Positions 9,177 through 17,479 of a DNA stretch of 64,000 bases are shown here, piece after piece. The position numbers and the translations under genes were made by a program. The notes below the pieces were generated by a model. The model had not been told where the DNA came from, made no database searches, and saw nothing but the letters and a program-made list of their open reading frames with translations. This DNA comes from Variovorax paradoxus (GTDB lineage: Bacteria; Pseudomonadota; Gammaproteobacteria; Burkholderiales; Burkholderiaceae_C): the NCBI RefSeq assembly GCF_022009635.1, contig NZ_CP091716.1, forward strand, positions 2,867,001 through 2,931,000. The letters run 5' to 3'. How positions within the stretch are numbered: the first letter of the stretch is position 1; each line of letters begins with the position of its first letter.

Positions 9177-10439
9177 CTAGCTGGCGACAAGATGAAGCTC
9201 ACATTCGATCCGAGAAGCCAACTCGTTCGCCGTCAGCTCTGCTTGAAGCGAAATGGAGCGCTTGCCCTGAGCTGGAAACAAGACCGCCAGTTTTGGGATT
9301 GAAAAATTGAAACCATGCTTGAGCTTGTCGAGTTTCAAGTGAACTCGATTGGCTTCGCAAGACATCGTCCATGGCTGTTTTCCTCCGCCGGGAGGGATTG
9401 CGCCTTCGTGCGGGATCTGTGTTGCAAACCCGATGCCGCCTATTGGGCCGAAGGCATGCTTTGGCACCTCGGGTGCTGTTGGCATCTTGGGTGCTTCTGG
9501 AATCTTTGAAGCTCGGAGGATACGGACTCCCTCCGGAAACGTGAAGATGGCGTCGACGTCTGTGGCAGGCGTTGTGCCCGAGTTCATCAGCTTGAGATCG
9601 AACAAAAAGCACCGCCGAACCGTGCAGGACCAAGCCTCAAACTTCTCCAAGTATTTTTCATAGTCGGTAAAAAAAGCCTCTAGTTGCTTGTTGTAGTGCT
9701 CCACCGTCACCTCGCTCGGCGTACTCAACATCTTCACAAGGTCTCCGATGGACCCTGGGTGAGTTTGCTTCGCCGCTGTCATGGGGTGGTGCAGCAGTTT
9801 CACGCTCTCCAGTCCTGACGGCGTCGGTGGAACAAGGATCGGATCGGGCTTGACGTGTAGGTTCCCATCCCCAAAAGCGGCGGATAGCCTGGGCACCTTG
9901 TCTCTAAACTTCTGCAGCTCTTGACGAAGCTCTGAAATCTCTTTGTCTTTCGGGTCTGGCTCTTCTGCTAGCCGTTCGCTGTCCGGCGGCACATGAAGCC
10001 GAAACTCTCGCAGCTTGGCCTTGACGCGAAGCCCCATGTCGGCCGTGCACAAGATGGGAGCAGATGGCAGCCTGCCCTTCAGGTCAATTAGCGACGCAAC
10101 AATTTGATCGTCTTGAACTTCGCGAGCCAGATGGTTAGCTGCGAAGTCCACTTGCGGCTCATCACCGACGAAGCGGAGGGCGACGCCAGGCCTGATCAGG
10201 ACTTCTTGCCCTTCATCGAGAAGTCGAGAAAGCCAGGACACCATCTGGCCCGCACGCTGCTTCACGCGCAGGTTTCCACCAAGCGCTTTTGCCTTCTCAA
10301 GCTCCCTCAAAACAATAGGCAAGATAAGCAGTACAACTTCGTCACCCACGGCGGTCCAGTCCATCTGGTCTGGCCGCTTGAAGTGCAATAGAAGGTTTGT
10401 ATCGAGGACGACGAAGGTTCGGTTAGAAATTTTGCTCAC
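9177..10439 (-). CDS. PIN-domain protein with C-terminal beta-rich domain
   Basis: The protein has 420 residues. Residues 1-140 form a PIN nuclease domain with the acidic set Asp13 (VVLDTN), Glu46 (VLRELEK), Asp110/111 (QDDQ) and Asp134 (CTADMG), so an active metal-dependent RNase is plausible. A charged, probably coiled segment follows (about 165-185). The C-terminal half, about 215-420, is unassigned and looks beta-rich. The GTG at 10439 starts just before the first PIN strand. It lies 60 bp downstream of the AlbA_2 gene on the same strand, probably as one operon. Confidence 0.75.
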   Translation of the reverse strand: MSKISNRTFVVLDTNLLLHFKRPDQMDWTAVGDEVVLLILPIVLRELEKAKALGGNLRVKQRAGQMVSWLSRLLDEGQEVLIRPGVALRFVGDEPQVDFAANHLAREVQDDQIVASLIDLKGRLPSAPILCTADMGLRVKAKLREFRLHVPPDSERLAEEPDPKDKEISELRQELQKFRDKVPRLSAAFGDGNLHVKPDPILVPPTPSGLESVKLLHHPMTAAKQTHPGSIGDLVKMLSTPSEVTVEHYNKQLEAFFTDYEKYLEKFEAWSCTVRRCFLFDLKLMNSGTTPATDVDAIFTFPEGVRILRASKIPEAPKMPTAPEVPKHAFGPIGGIGFATQIPHEGAIPPGGGKQPWTMSCEANRVHLKLDKLKHGFNFSIPKLAVLFPAQGKRSISLQAELTANELASRIECELHLVAS

Positions 10440-10499
10440 CAGTTCTGAACGTGCTGAATCCGGGCGACACCGCAATGCGGTACCTCTCCGGGGGAGTGC

Positions 10500-11645
10500 C
10501 TATTTCTTGGCTGGCGCAGCCGTGTAGCCAAAGCCTTGATAGAGAACATCGCGCGTGTCTGCGAGCAGATCGTCGACATCGGCGTCAACTGACAGGTCCT
10601 CGATGTAGATCTCCGGGAAGACCATGAACGGGCGGTCGCCGAGCTTTTTTCGAAATGGCAGATTGTTGTTAAGCGCCAGTTCGCAGCCCTCAACGTGCAT
10701 CAGCGCACAGGTCACCAGTGCCGGACCTGTGATCTCGTACCGCTTGGCGGCCTTCAGCGAAACAGTCAGTGATCGCTCGAAGAATTCGAGCGAGTGGGAT
10801 GCCCATACCCCCAGCTTGCCGCCTTCACCTCTGTTGCCAGCGATGGTCATGAACTCCATCGATCCATTCCTAAACAGCTGGCTCTGTGAGTACGCTTCAC
10901 CACCGGAGCCAAGATAGGCGCCGACGCCATCTAGGTTCATGCGCGGGTCGGCACCTCCGTCCCATGCGATGAAGTCGACGAACTGAACGTTTTTGACGTC
11001 AACCAAAGTGCGGCGGGCCATGCCTGACAGCGAGACGAGCTCGAACACTGCCAGAGGCGAATCGCCCATGGGCATCCGCGTCTTCCGTTCCTCAACGAGT
11101 TTGAGCCTGCTGCGAGCGAATTCGCGCGCTTGTACTGCAAGTGAGGCTGTGCCATTGAAGGCTGAACGCACTTGATCGAAGCTCATATCGGAGGTCATTT
11201 TCCCGTTGCGGATGACAAATCTCCGCTTCGTGCTGTTGGGGTTGCGCACGCAGTGGGGGCCGTCGAACGACATGGGGACGCGAAGAACTACCCCGCAACC
11301 GCCATCGAGGGGCACTTGGACGATCTGGATGCCATGAAATCGGGACTCAATCCAGGCATCCAGGATCTGAGTGATTCGCCTCGATTCCTTGTCGAAGTTG
11401 TCGATGGTCATCGGTAAGACGGCCTTCGCAGTGCCAGTGGCACGGTCCTCGCTGATCCCGTACACGAGATCGCCGCCATCGGCATTCAACAAGGCGCTGA
11501 CGTCCTTAGCTAGCTCTTCTTTGTCGTCGTCTTCCTTGCCCGGCAGAACCTGCTTGAAATCGAGCGTGCTCGATTCGCTGGTGCGCTGATCACAGATTTC
11601 CTGAAAAACGGCGGCGCTGATCTTCTCCAGGGCATACGGCAGCAT
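10500..11645 (-). CDS. AlbA_2 (Schlafen-type) domain protein
   Basis: The 381-residue protein has an N-terminal AlbA_2 domain: Glu24 to Lys31 (ESSTLDFK) and residues 54-64 (NADGGDLVYGI) match the ExxxxxfK and N-x-x-GG signature of the family. The middle and C-terminal parts have no family I recognise. AlbA_2 domains occur in Schlafen-like nucleases and in ATP-dependent regulators; several are linked to phage defence. It is upstream of, and codirectional with, the PIN-domain gene, and both sit between two Mor-like tails. Confidence 0.72.
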   Translation of the reverse strand: MLPYALEKISAAVFQEICDQRTSESSTLDFKQVLPGKEDDDKEELAKDVSALLNADGGDLVYGISEDRATGTAKAVLPMTIDNFDKESRRITQILDAWIESRFHGIQIVQVPLDGGCGVVLRVPMSFDGPHCVRNPNSTKRRFVIRNGKMTSDMSFDQVRSAFNGTASLAVQAREFARSRLKLVEERKTRMPMGDSPLAVFELVSLSGMARRTLVDVKNVQFVDFIAWDGGADPRMNLDGVGAYLGSGGEAYSQSQLFRNGSMEFMTIAGNRGEGGKLGVWASHSLEFFERSLTVSLKAAKRYEITGPALVTCALMHVEGCELALNNNLPFRKKLGDRPFMVFPEIYIEDLSVDADVDDLLADTRDVLYQGFGYTAAPAKK

Positions 11646-11683
11646 TGAGTTTTCCCGTTACATTGCCGTCATCGTACCTGTAC

Positions 11684-11774
11684 CAGCGCGTTCAACGGTG
11701 CGGACGTTTACCAGCTGATGAGCCGCTACGGGTTTAGCCGCACCCGGATCTATGAAATCGTGAACAGCCGCTAA
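11684..11774 (+). pseudogene. C-terminal remnant of a Mor-family phage late-gene activator
   Basis: The frame reads FNGADVYQLMSRYGFSRT then RIYEIVNSR and a stop, the classic helix-turn-helix end of Mor/C-type activators. Nothing upstream continues the family, because the AlbA_2 gene begins 40 bp away on the other strand. It is therefore a 3' stub. Mor-type genes normally sit just before the phage late operon, which agrees with the gpW-like and portal genes downstream. Confidence 0.6.
11736..11761 (+). repeat. Right copy of the 26-bp repeat flanking the PIN/AlbA_2 cassette
   Basis: It pairs with 8959-8984 with two mismatches, both silent in the shared Mor-like frame. Silent differences mean both copies come from related Mor genes, not from a recent exact duplication. 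Confidence 0.7.
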
Positions 11775-11821
11775 TGATCGTTCTTCACAGACGGCTTGCA
11801 CAGCGGGCGAATCGGCCCGCG

Positions 11822-12091
11822 TCAGTAAGAGATGATGTTGTAGGTCAATACCTGCAGCCCGACACCTGTAGCGTATTTCGAGCAACCTATCTCGACATCT
11901 TGATGCGCAGGAACTGGGAAACTTCGAATTTGCGGATAAGCGTTTCCCGGATTGATATTGCTGTCAATTCTTACGGTGACAGTTAAGTCGCCTCCGCTTG
12001 AATTCGAGAGATAAACAACTTGCCCTAGAGCTGTTCCGCCGCAAGTTCCGCGCATTACGATTCGGACACCACTAGCCAATTTTTCGCTCAT
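11822..12091 (-). CDS. Small hypothetical protein
   Basis: This is an 89-residue protein starting MSEKLASG and rich in Gly, Ser, Thr and Val with alternating hydrophobic residues, suggesting a small beta-sandwich. No signal peptide or known motif is seen. The ATG at 12091 is preferred to 12127 because GGAGCGAGGAA lies upstream of it. It is oriented against the phage genes that follow and may be a phage-borne accessory gene. I cannot assign a function. Confidence 0.45.
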   Translation of the reverse strand: MSEKLASGVRIVMRGTCGGTALGQVVYLSNSSGGDLTVTVRIDSNINPGNAYPQIRSFPVPAHQDVEIGCSKYATGVGLQVLTYNIISY

Positions 12092-12239
12092 AGTTTTCCT
12101 CGCTCCTAAAAAACTAATGACGGCCACCTTTGGCGGAATGTAGCCGGACTTGCTGCCGCCGCAAAGGGCCGTTTGCTCACTTGATTCGGAGCGCTCCGGG
12201 GCCGGCGCTCGAAAGCTTCACGGCGGTTCCGTGCATGAC

Positions 12240-12268
12240 TGTCCGGTTTTTCCCCTAGAAACCGGACA
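12240..12268. promoter_or_regulatory. Perfect 10-bp inverted repeat upstream of the gpW-like gene
   Basis: TGTCCGGTTT and AAACCGGACA flank a 9-nt loop, 22 bp before the ATG of the gpW-like gene. No T-run follows, so it is not a standard terminator. It could be an operator or an mRNA structure; no function is shown. Confidence 0.4.
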
Positions 12269-12290
12269 GAGGCGAAGCTACGGTGGTCGA

Positions 12291-12527
12291 ATGACCATCG
12301 CCACCGAAATGCTCGCCAAGTACATGGCCGCCGAGGCTGACATCCTGCTCGGCAAAACAGTCAGCTTCTCCACCGCTTCAGGCCCCCGCACGCTGGGCTA
12401 CGAGAATCTCGCCGACATCCGCAAAGGCCGCATCGAATGGGAGCGCCGCGTCGCTGCCGAACGCAGCGGCCGCCGGGGCTCCGGTCCCTCGTTCTCCGTT
12501 GCGCGATTCGATGGGGGTGGTGAATGA
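12291..12527 (+). CDS. gpW-like phage head-tail joining protein
   Basis: This short protein of 78 residues (MTIATEMLAKYM...LADIRKGRIEWERRV) has the size and pattern of lambda gpW-type head completion proteins. Those have a conserved VSFSTASG-like beta hairpin followed by the LADIRKGRIEWERR helix. Its stop overlaps the start of the portal gene (ATGA), as in lambda-like head modules. The terminase genes that normally precede it are missing. Confidence 0.65.
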   Translation: MTIATEMLAKYMAAEADILLGKTVSFSTASGPRTLGYENLADIRKGRIEWERRVAAERSGRRGSGPSFSVARFDGGGE

Positions 12528-13369
12528 ACTTTCTAGATCGCGTCGTCGCGGCGTACAACCCCGTGCGGGCTGTCCAACGCGCCCAAGCTCGCAGGGTGCT
12601 CTCGATGTACGAGGGCGCCAAGCCCAGTAAGCAGCGCCGGCGCCGCGCCGACAACAGCGCGCCCAACGTGCTGGTCGGCAACAGTGCCGCAGCGCTTCGC
12701 GCGCACGCCCGAGCCCTGGAGCGCGATCACGACATCTGCCGTGGCGCGCTGCGGGTGATGGTGAACAGCGTCGTTGGTCCCGGCGGCATCGCGGTCGAAC
12801 CACAGCCCCGGCGTGCAGACGGATCGATCCACACCGAATACGCCACCGCGCTGCGCGAAGCCTGGCGCAAGTGGCAGCGTAAGCCCGAGGTCACCGGTCG
12901 CTACCGGTGGTCACTGGCCCAGCGCATGGCGGTCTACACCTGGCTGCGCGATGGCGAGATGTTCGCGCAGAAGCTGCTTGGCCCGGTGCCCTTCCTGAAG
13001 CACGGCTCGAATGTCCCGCTCTCGCTCGAGTTGTTCGAGGCCGACTTCGTACCACTGGACTACGACGACCTCGGGCGCAACATCCGCCAAGGCATCCAGT
13101 CGAATGCGTGGGGCGAAGCCACGAACTATCTCGTCTACAAAGGCGACCCGCGCGACGGCATGTCGTTCACCAGTGCCCAGGCGCTGAAGACGATCCCGGC
13201 AGAGCGGATGATGCAGCTTGCCTCCCTGGCCAGCCGCGTGAACACGGCGGCGGACACGGCAGCGAGCGCGGCGCAAGCGGCGGGCGAGGCCGCCAGCACC
13301 GCGCAGACCGCAGCACAGACAGCCAACCAGGCCGCCAAGACGGCGGCGAAGGAATTCAAGAAACCATGA
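12524..13369 (+). pseudogene. Lambda-type portal protein N-terminal half fused to an unrelated Ala-rich tail
   Basis: Residues 1 to about 230 match the start of lambda-family portal proteins (MNFLDRVVAAYNPVRAVQRA, DICRGALRVMVNSVVG, FEADFVPLDYDDL). At about residue 229 (IPAERMM) the portal sequence stops and an Ala/Thr-rich coiled tail (VNTAADTAASAAQAAGEAAS) begins. Portal proteins are usually about 500 residues, so this is an in-frame deletion joint that removed the remaining head and tail genes. The product cannot form a working portal ring. The stop overlaps the endolysin start. Confidence 0.8.
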
Positions 13370-13950
13370 TCGACACCCAGACCCTCATCGACTGCATTGG
13401 CGCCACGCGCGCCAACGCCGAGCGCTACACCCTGTACCTGGCCGATGGGATGAACCGCTTCGGCATCCACACGCCGAACGCGATGGCGGGCTTCCTCGGC
13501 CAGCTCGTCATCGAATCCGAGGCGCTGGCCAAGGTCGAAGAAAACCTCAACTACACAACGGCCGACCGGCTGCGCGAGATTTTTCCGAGCCTGTTCGTGC
13601 AGGGCGGCTATCGCGCCGAGGACTACACGCGCAACCCGAAGGGCTTGAGCCAGCTTCGCTACAAGGGCTTCCACGGGCGCGGCTTGATCCAGCTCACGTG
13701 GGAAGACGCCTATGTCGCGGCTGGCAAGGCGCTTGGTGTGGGTTTGCGTGCGAACCCTGCGCTGCTGCTCGAGCCGCAGCATGCGGCGATGTCGGCGTGT
13801 TGGTTCTTCGCGATCTACAAGGACTGTTTGCCGGCAGCCGAGCGGGGTGATGTCTACGATCTGACAGGGCGCGTCAACGGGCCGAAGCGGTTGAAGCTGG
13901 CCGAGCGCAAGGCGGCTACTGCGCGCGCCTGCAAGGTGCTGAGCAAATGA
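13366..13950 (+). CDS. Phage endolysin, glycoside hydrolase family 19
   Basis: The 194-residue protein has the GH19 chitinase-like lysozyme fold used by many phage endolysins to cleave peptidoglycan. The segment GQLVIESEALAKVEENLNYT carries the catalytic Glu region and YKGFHGRGLIQLTW is the conserved substrate-cleft motif. There is no signal peptide, so release would need a holin. The ATG overlaps the stop of the fused portal frame, and the gene leads a compact lysis cassette with the spanins. Confidence 0.9.
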   Translation: MIDTQTLIDCIGATRANAERYTLYLADGMNRFGIHTPNAMAGFLGQLVIESEALAKVEENLNYTTADRLREIFPSLFVQGGYRAEDYTRNPKGLSQLRYKGFHGRGLIQLTWEDAYVAAGKALGVGLRANPALLLEPQHAAMSACWFFAIYKDCLPAAERGDVYDLTGRVNGPKRLKLAERKAATARACKVLSK

Positions 13951-14495
13951 CCAGGTTCCTCGACATCGTGCCGTCGTGGTTGTGGGCGTTGCTGCTTCTT
14001 CTCGCGGTAGCGGTGGCAGGCATCGAGCGAACACAAGTGCTCAAGGCCAAGGCCGAGACATCGGCGGCGCAGAAGGCCGTATCAGACGAAAAGCTCGACC
14101 GGCAGTCCGAGAACACCCGCCGCGCGCTTGCCGCGCTTGATGACCTGCGGCGTGTGCTTGCAATGCAAGCGGGCCATGCCAAAAACCAACAGGAGAACTT
14201 TGATGCTTACGAACAGAAGGTGGCCGCGCTCGATGTCCGCCGCCGCGCTGCTGCTGGCGATGTTGAGCGGGTGCGCCAGCAGTACGCTGCCTACGCCGCC
14301 CGTGATCGGGACCAAGCCGCAACCGACCCCGCTGCCTGCGTCCGCATCGCGGATCGATCCGCGGTCTTCGCAGGGATGGCTGCGCGAGGTCGAGAGCTAC
14401 TTGAACGAGGTCGACTCATTGTTGAGCAGCGAGACGCCGAGGTCGGCGTGCTGCTGAGGATTGTCAGGAACGACAGAAATTTGATTGCCGAATGA
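13947..14495 (+). CDS. Rz-like inner-membrane spanin
   Basis: The 182-residue protein has a single N-terminal membrane anchor (about residues 9-25, LWALLLLLAVAVAGI) followed by a long charged coiled-coil region. That is the architecture of i-spanins that link the inner and outer membranes during lysis. The start overlaps the endolysin stop (ATGA). A second gene encoding a lipoprotein is nested inside it in another frame. Confidence 0.8.
   Translation: MTRFLDIVPSWLWALLLLLAVAVAGIERTQVLKAKAETSAAQKAVSDEKLDRQSENTRRALAALDDLRRVLAMQAGHAKNQQENFDAYEQKVAALDVRRRAAAGDVERVRQQYAAYAARDRDQAATDPAACVRIADRSAVFAGMAARGRELLERGRLIVEQRDAEVGVLLRIVRNDRNLIAE
14203..14457 (+). CDS. Rz1-like outer-membrane lipoprotein spanin nested within Rz
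   Basis: The 84-residue product starts MLTNRRWPRSMSAAALLLAM and has a lipobox LSGC, so the mature lipoprotein begins at Cys and is Pro/Ser rich, as in o-spanins. AGGAG lies 7 nt before the ATG at 14203 and decides the start. The gene is fully embedded in the Rz frame, the classical lambda Rz/Rz1 arrangement. Confidence 0.8.
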   Translation: MLTNRRWPRSMSAAALLLAMLSGCASSTLPTPPVIGTKPQPTPLPASASRIDPRSSQGWLREVESYLNEVDSLLSSETPRSACC

Positions 14496-14567
14496 GGCTC
14501 TGGAGTCCCACTACGAGGCCTGAATGGACCGTTCGGGAACAGTTTTCATAAGATGCCCTGCATCTGG

Positions 14568-15056
14568 CTAGCCCGGAACTTTGGTGCAGGTGTTCTTCGT
14601 CTCGTACACGAGCGCATATGTTCGCTCCAACTGCATTAACCGCAAATAGTCGCTCTCGCCGAGCTTCCAGTAAAGGTTGATGGGTCGAATAAAGCCCGAC
14701 GAACCCATACCACCAACCGCGCTCACGAACATCGGCTGACCATACTGCTGAATCGTTTGGTCAATGAAGCCCGCCATGCGTTCGAAGTTGGCAGGAAACG
14801 TCTGACTCGCGGAGTAGAGCCGGTCATTGCAGAAGTTGAACAAGTAGCTGTGGTCCACGTCGTCCTGCGCCTGAACGATCAAGGATTTTCCGAACCACTT
14901 GGCGATGCCAAGGTTCGTAGATGCGCGTGCAACCTGCTGTGGCGTCATAGCTTGGGTGAAGCCAAATGCGTTGAGAGCACTCGCTGGAAAGACTGCCAAC
15001 AGCAACATAAGGGTGGTCGTGGCCAGCGCTACACCACGCATAGTTCGATAGCACAT
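14568..15056 (-). CDS. Secreted hypothetical protein
   Basis: This is a 162-residue protein with a signal peptide (hydrophobic core ALATTTLMLLLAVFPASA, likely cleavage after ASA). AAAGGAG lies 7 nt before the ATG at 15056 and decides this start over longer options. The mature part contains two or three Cys and no family motif that I recognise. It is opposite in orientation to the lysis genes and is probably a lysogenic-conversion or host-derived gene. Confidence 0.6.
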   Translation of the reverse strand: MCYRTMRGVALATTTLMLLLAVFPASALNAFGFTQAMTPQQVARASTNLGIAKWFGKSLIVQAQDDVDHSYLFNFCNDRLYSASQTFPANFERMAGFIDQTIQQYGQPMFVSAVGGMGSSGFIRPINLYWKLGESDYLRLMQLERTYALVYETKNTCTKVPG

Positions 15057-15339
15057 CTGATGCTCCTTTGGATCGTCGCCGAGTGAGATTTGGTGGTCCT
15101 CAGCGCTGCTACATGATTTCTGCGTTAGGAGTCGCATTTTGGGGCTACGTTTTTGTGCAGCGCTAAGCCTCACATTGGGCTCAATGGGAACGGCTGGATG
15201 GGCCGACTGTAGCCGGGCGCGCAGCCTTCCAAATTCTTCCTAGAACTATCAACCAGCCAACCCGCTTGACGGGAACGGAGCAGAACTCGTTGATGAAACC
15301 GACTACGATCACCAGCGCCCAAATGGCGGAGGATTCGAC

Positions 15340-16131
15340 GTGGAAAAAGACTCTCACTCAGAAAAGCAAGTTCAGGAGCGACTAAACGCAGTTCGCGAAG
15401 TTTTTTCGAAGCCTGTGGCTTTGGAGATGACAGACTTTGTCTCCAAGATCCGTCAAAACTTAATGCTTGCGTCGACGATCACCGTTGCAATCCTTTTTTT
15501 GGGGGTGCAGGCAGCGGAGAGTCAATCATTTTTTGGCTTGACTTTGCAAAAGCTCTCGACGCAGAAGCTCAAAGTTGGACTGCTGGCGATCAACACCTAC
15601 ATGCTTGTTCATTTTGTCTGGTTGATGTTCGACGCGTTTCACGGCTGGCGTATCCGCCTAACAGGCTCAGGCATCTTGTACAGCGGAAGGGGCGCCTTTC
15701 AGAACAACGATTTTGACTATGTGAATGATCCTCAGCAGTCCTCCCTGCACAATTGGTGGCAAGTGGCCTCCAGGCGATTTCCTAGTCAAACCTCGCAGTT
15801 GAGGTTGGAGCATGTTGTTGCCGACCTCGAAAATTACTTTTCGACGGTCAAGATTCAGGACGCCCGGTCGCCGGTCGCCGACGCAATCGTGGGGCTCAAT
15901 AGGAGTCTCTCAGAAATAAAATTACTAAGGACAGAATTGGGGGCGGTAAAAGATGTTCTCGAAAGTCCAACTCCGCCGGTTGCACTTGAGAGATTCGATA
16001 ATGCCTACCGGTTGCTTCTTAAAAGTCAGAGCACACGCTGGCTGTTGCTTGAGGTTGGGCTGCCCGTTTTGCTCGGTGCATCGTGTGTCTTGCGGCTATC
16101 GTACGAATTGTTCTGGATGCATACGCCCTGA
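15340..16131 (+). CDS. Hypothetical membrane protein with three predicted transmembrane segments
   Basis: The 263-residue protein has hydrophobic segments at about 41-58, 76-96 and 234-256. A soluble domain of about 130 residues lies between the second and third and ends in a coiled region (VGLNRSLSEIKLLRTELGAVKD). GGAGGA stands 8 nt before the GTG start. Codon use is less GC-rich than the chromosome. No family is recognised. A membrane anchor plus coiled domain beside a nuclease gene could be an accessory defence module, but nothing proves this. Confidence 0.55.
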   Translation: MEKDSHSEKQVQERLNAVREVFSKPVALEMTDFVSKIRQNLMLASTITVAILFLGVQAAESQSFFGLTLQKLSTQKLKVGLLAINTYMLVHFVWLMFDAFHGWRIRLTGSGILYSGRGAFQNNDFDYVNDPQQSSLHNWWQVASRRFPSQTSQLRLEHVVADLENYFSTVKIQDARSPVADAIVGLNRSLSEIKLLRTELGAVKDVLESPTPPVALERFDNAYRLLLKSQSTRWLLLEVGLPVLLGASCVLRLSYELFWMHTP

Positions 16132-16150
16132 GACGTTTCCCGCGGCCCCC

Positions 16151-16744
16151 ATGCAGCGCGAGCTTTGCTATGAGGCTTTCGCGATACTGCACAGCGGCGC
16201 GAGCAAGACACCGGTTTTCGTTGCCGAGCGGCTTACTCGAGCGAGCATCGAGGATGCCAACGAGAAGCGCACCAACAAGTTCTTTGCAGATGCCCGACTG
16301 CCGCGCAGTGAGCGCGCGGAGCTGAGCGACTACAAGGGCTCTGGCTATGCCCGCGGACACATGGCCCCAGCAGGCGACATGCCGAATCCGACGGCCATGG
16401 CCCAGAGCTTTTCGCTGGCGAACATGGTCCCTCAGAACCCGACGCAGAACTCGGGTGCCTGGTCCAAGATTGAGCAGGACACACGTCGGTACGTGCCGCG
16501 CGCTAAGGGCAATGTGTTTGTGATTACGGGACCGGTGTTTGGCCCCCAAAGCCAGATGGTGGGGGCCAACCGTGTGCGTGTGCCCACGCACCTTTTCAAG
16601 CTTGTCTACGACGAGAGAACGGGCAAGGCCTGGGCGCATTGGCAACCGAATTCCGAAGACGCCCGCGCCGGACGGCCTATCAGCTACGGGGAGCTAACGC
16701 AGCGGGTCGGCATGGAGCTACTGCCAGGAGTTGAGGTGCAGTGA
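16151..16744 (+). CDS. DNA/RNA non-specific endonuclease (NUC1 family), N-terminally truncated
   Basis: The 197-residue protein contains the NUC1 active-site block, GYARGHMAPAGDM at residues 66-77 with the catalytic His70, and the metal-ligand Asn region (NPTQNSGAW). Related enzymes are secreted and carry a signal peptide and about 30 more residues before the LCYEAFAILHSG segment. Here the recognisable family starts almost at the first Met, so the secretion signal is lost. It begins 19 nt after the membrane-protein gene, which may have cut off its 5' end. Confidence 0.8.
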   Translation: MQRELCYEAFAILHSGASKTPVFVAERLTRASIEDANEKRTNKFFADARLPRSERAELSDYKGSGYARGHMAPAGDMPNPTAMAQSFSLANMVPQNPTQNSGAWSKIEQDTRRYVPRAKGNVFVITGPVFGPQSQMVGANRVRVPTHLFKLVYDERTGKAWAHWQPNSEDARAGRPISYGELTQRVGMELLPGVEVQ

Positions 16745-17479
16745 TGTGCGCCTTGTGCTGTGGACGCCGCGTAGCGGATTGATCTCGCCCCAAAAAACAC
16801 CCGCCGAAGCGGGTGGATGATCTTGCGATCAGGAAGTCTTCCAATGTTCAGAAAGCAGACCGGCCTTTGTACTACCGGCGGCCCGAGTCAGCGGGCAGGC
16901 TCGCCACGTTTTGCATGGCACCGAGAATTATTTCCAGGCGACTGACCATCGTTCACAGTGTCTACTGCCTACTCGCCGTACAACTGCCCCTGCAAAAGGG
17001 GGATGCAAATGATGGGATCGGGGAGATGAGCGCTTACTGTCAACGAGTTAGAGGAGGGCTCCTTTCACTTCACAGTGTTGGTCGCAGTTGATGAGCCCAA
17101 CGATTTGCTGAGCTTTCGTCCGGTGATCACGGACGAGACGGTCTACTCCACTGCAGCATCTGCCTGGGCGGCTGGTGCATGTGCATTGGCTGATCTGCAC
17201 TACCCTTTGACTTGGCCGCCGCGCAGGATCTCGACTGGCCCGATTCCGCAATAGACCACCTCGACCATCTTCAACGAGGTGACCGTCCACCGCTCGCACG
17301 GCGCGCCTCGCGTGACCTTGTAGTCGCTCGGTATCATCGGCAATGGGCGCTTCTCGCGGGTCTTTTCGCTGTACCAGGGCGGCGTGTAAAAGGTAGTGGT
17401 TTCGGTGGGAAAAATGTCTGTTTGACTTGTGTAGAAAATCTCGCGGAGCAAAGGACTGCTCCGTGTGCGGACGCGGAAA
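16745..17479. other. 735-bp stretch without a confident gene
   Basis: It contains one minus-strand terminator-like hairpin at 16792-16815. A plus-strand frame at 17075-17254 (59 codons, FRPVITDETVYSTAASAW segment) and an overlapping minus-strand frame at 17200-17451 both look partly codon-like. Neither has a ribosome site or a known family, and they conflict with each other. It may hold remnants of deleted phage genes. Confidence 0.5.
16792..16815 (-). terminator. Rho-independent terminator for minus-strand transcription
   Basis: CACCCGC and GCGGGTG form a perfect 7-bp stem with a CGAA loop. Read on the minus strand it is followed by six T. It would end transcription coming from the polysaccharide lyase gene. 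Confidence 0.65.

Noticed and set aside
17200..17451. An 83-codon minus-strand frame downstream of the polysaccharide lyase
   Set aside because: It needs a TTG start, has no ribosome site and conflicts with a plus-strand frame of similar quality.
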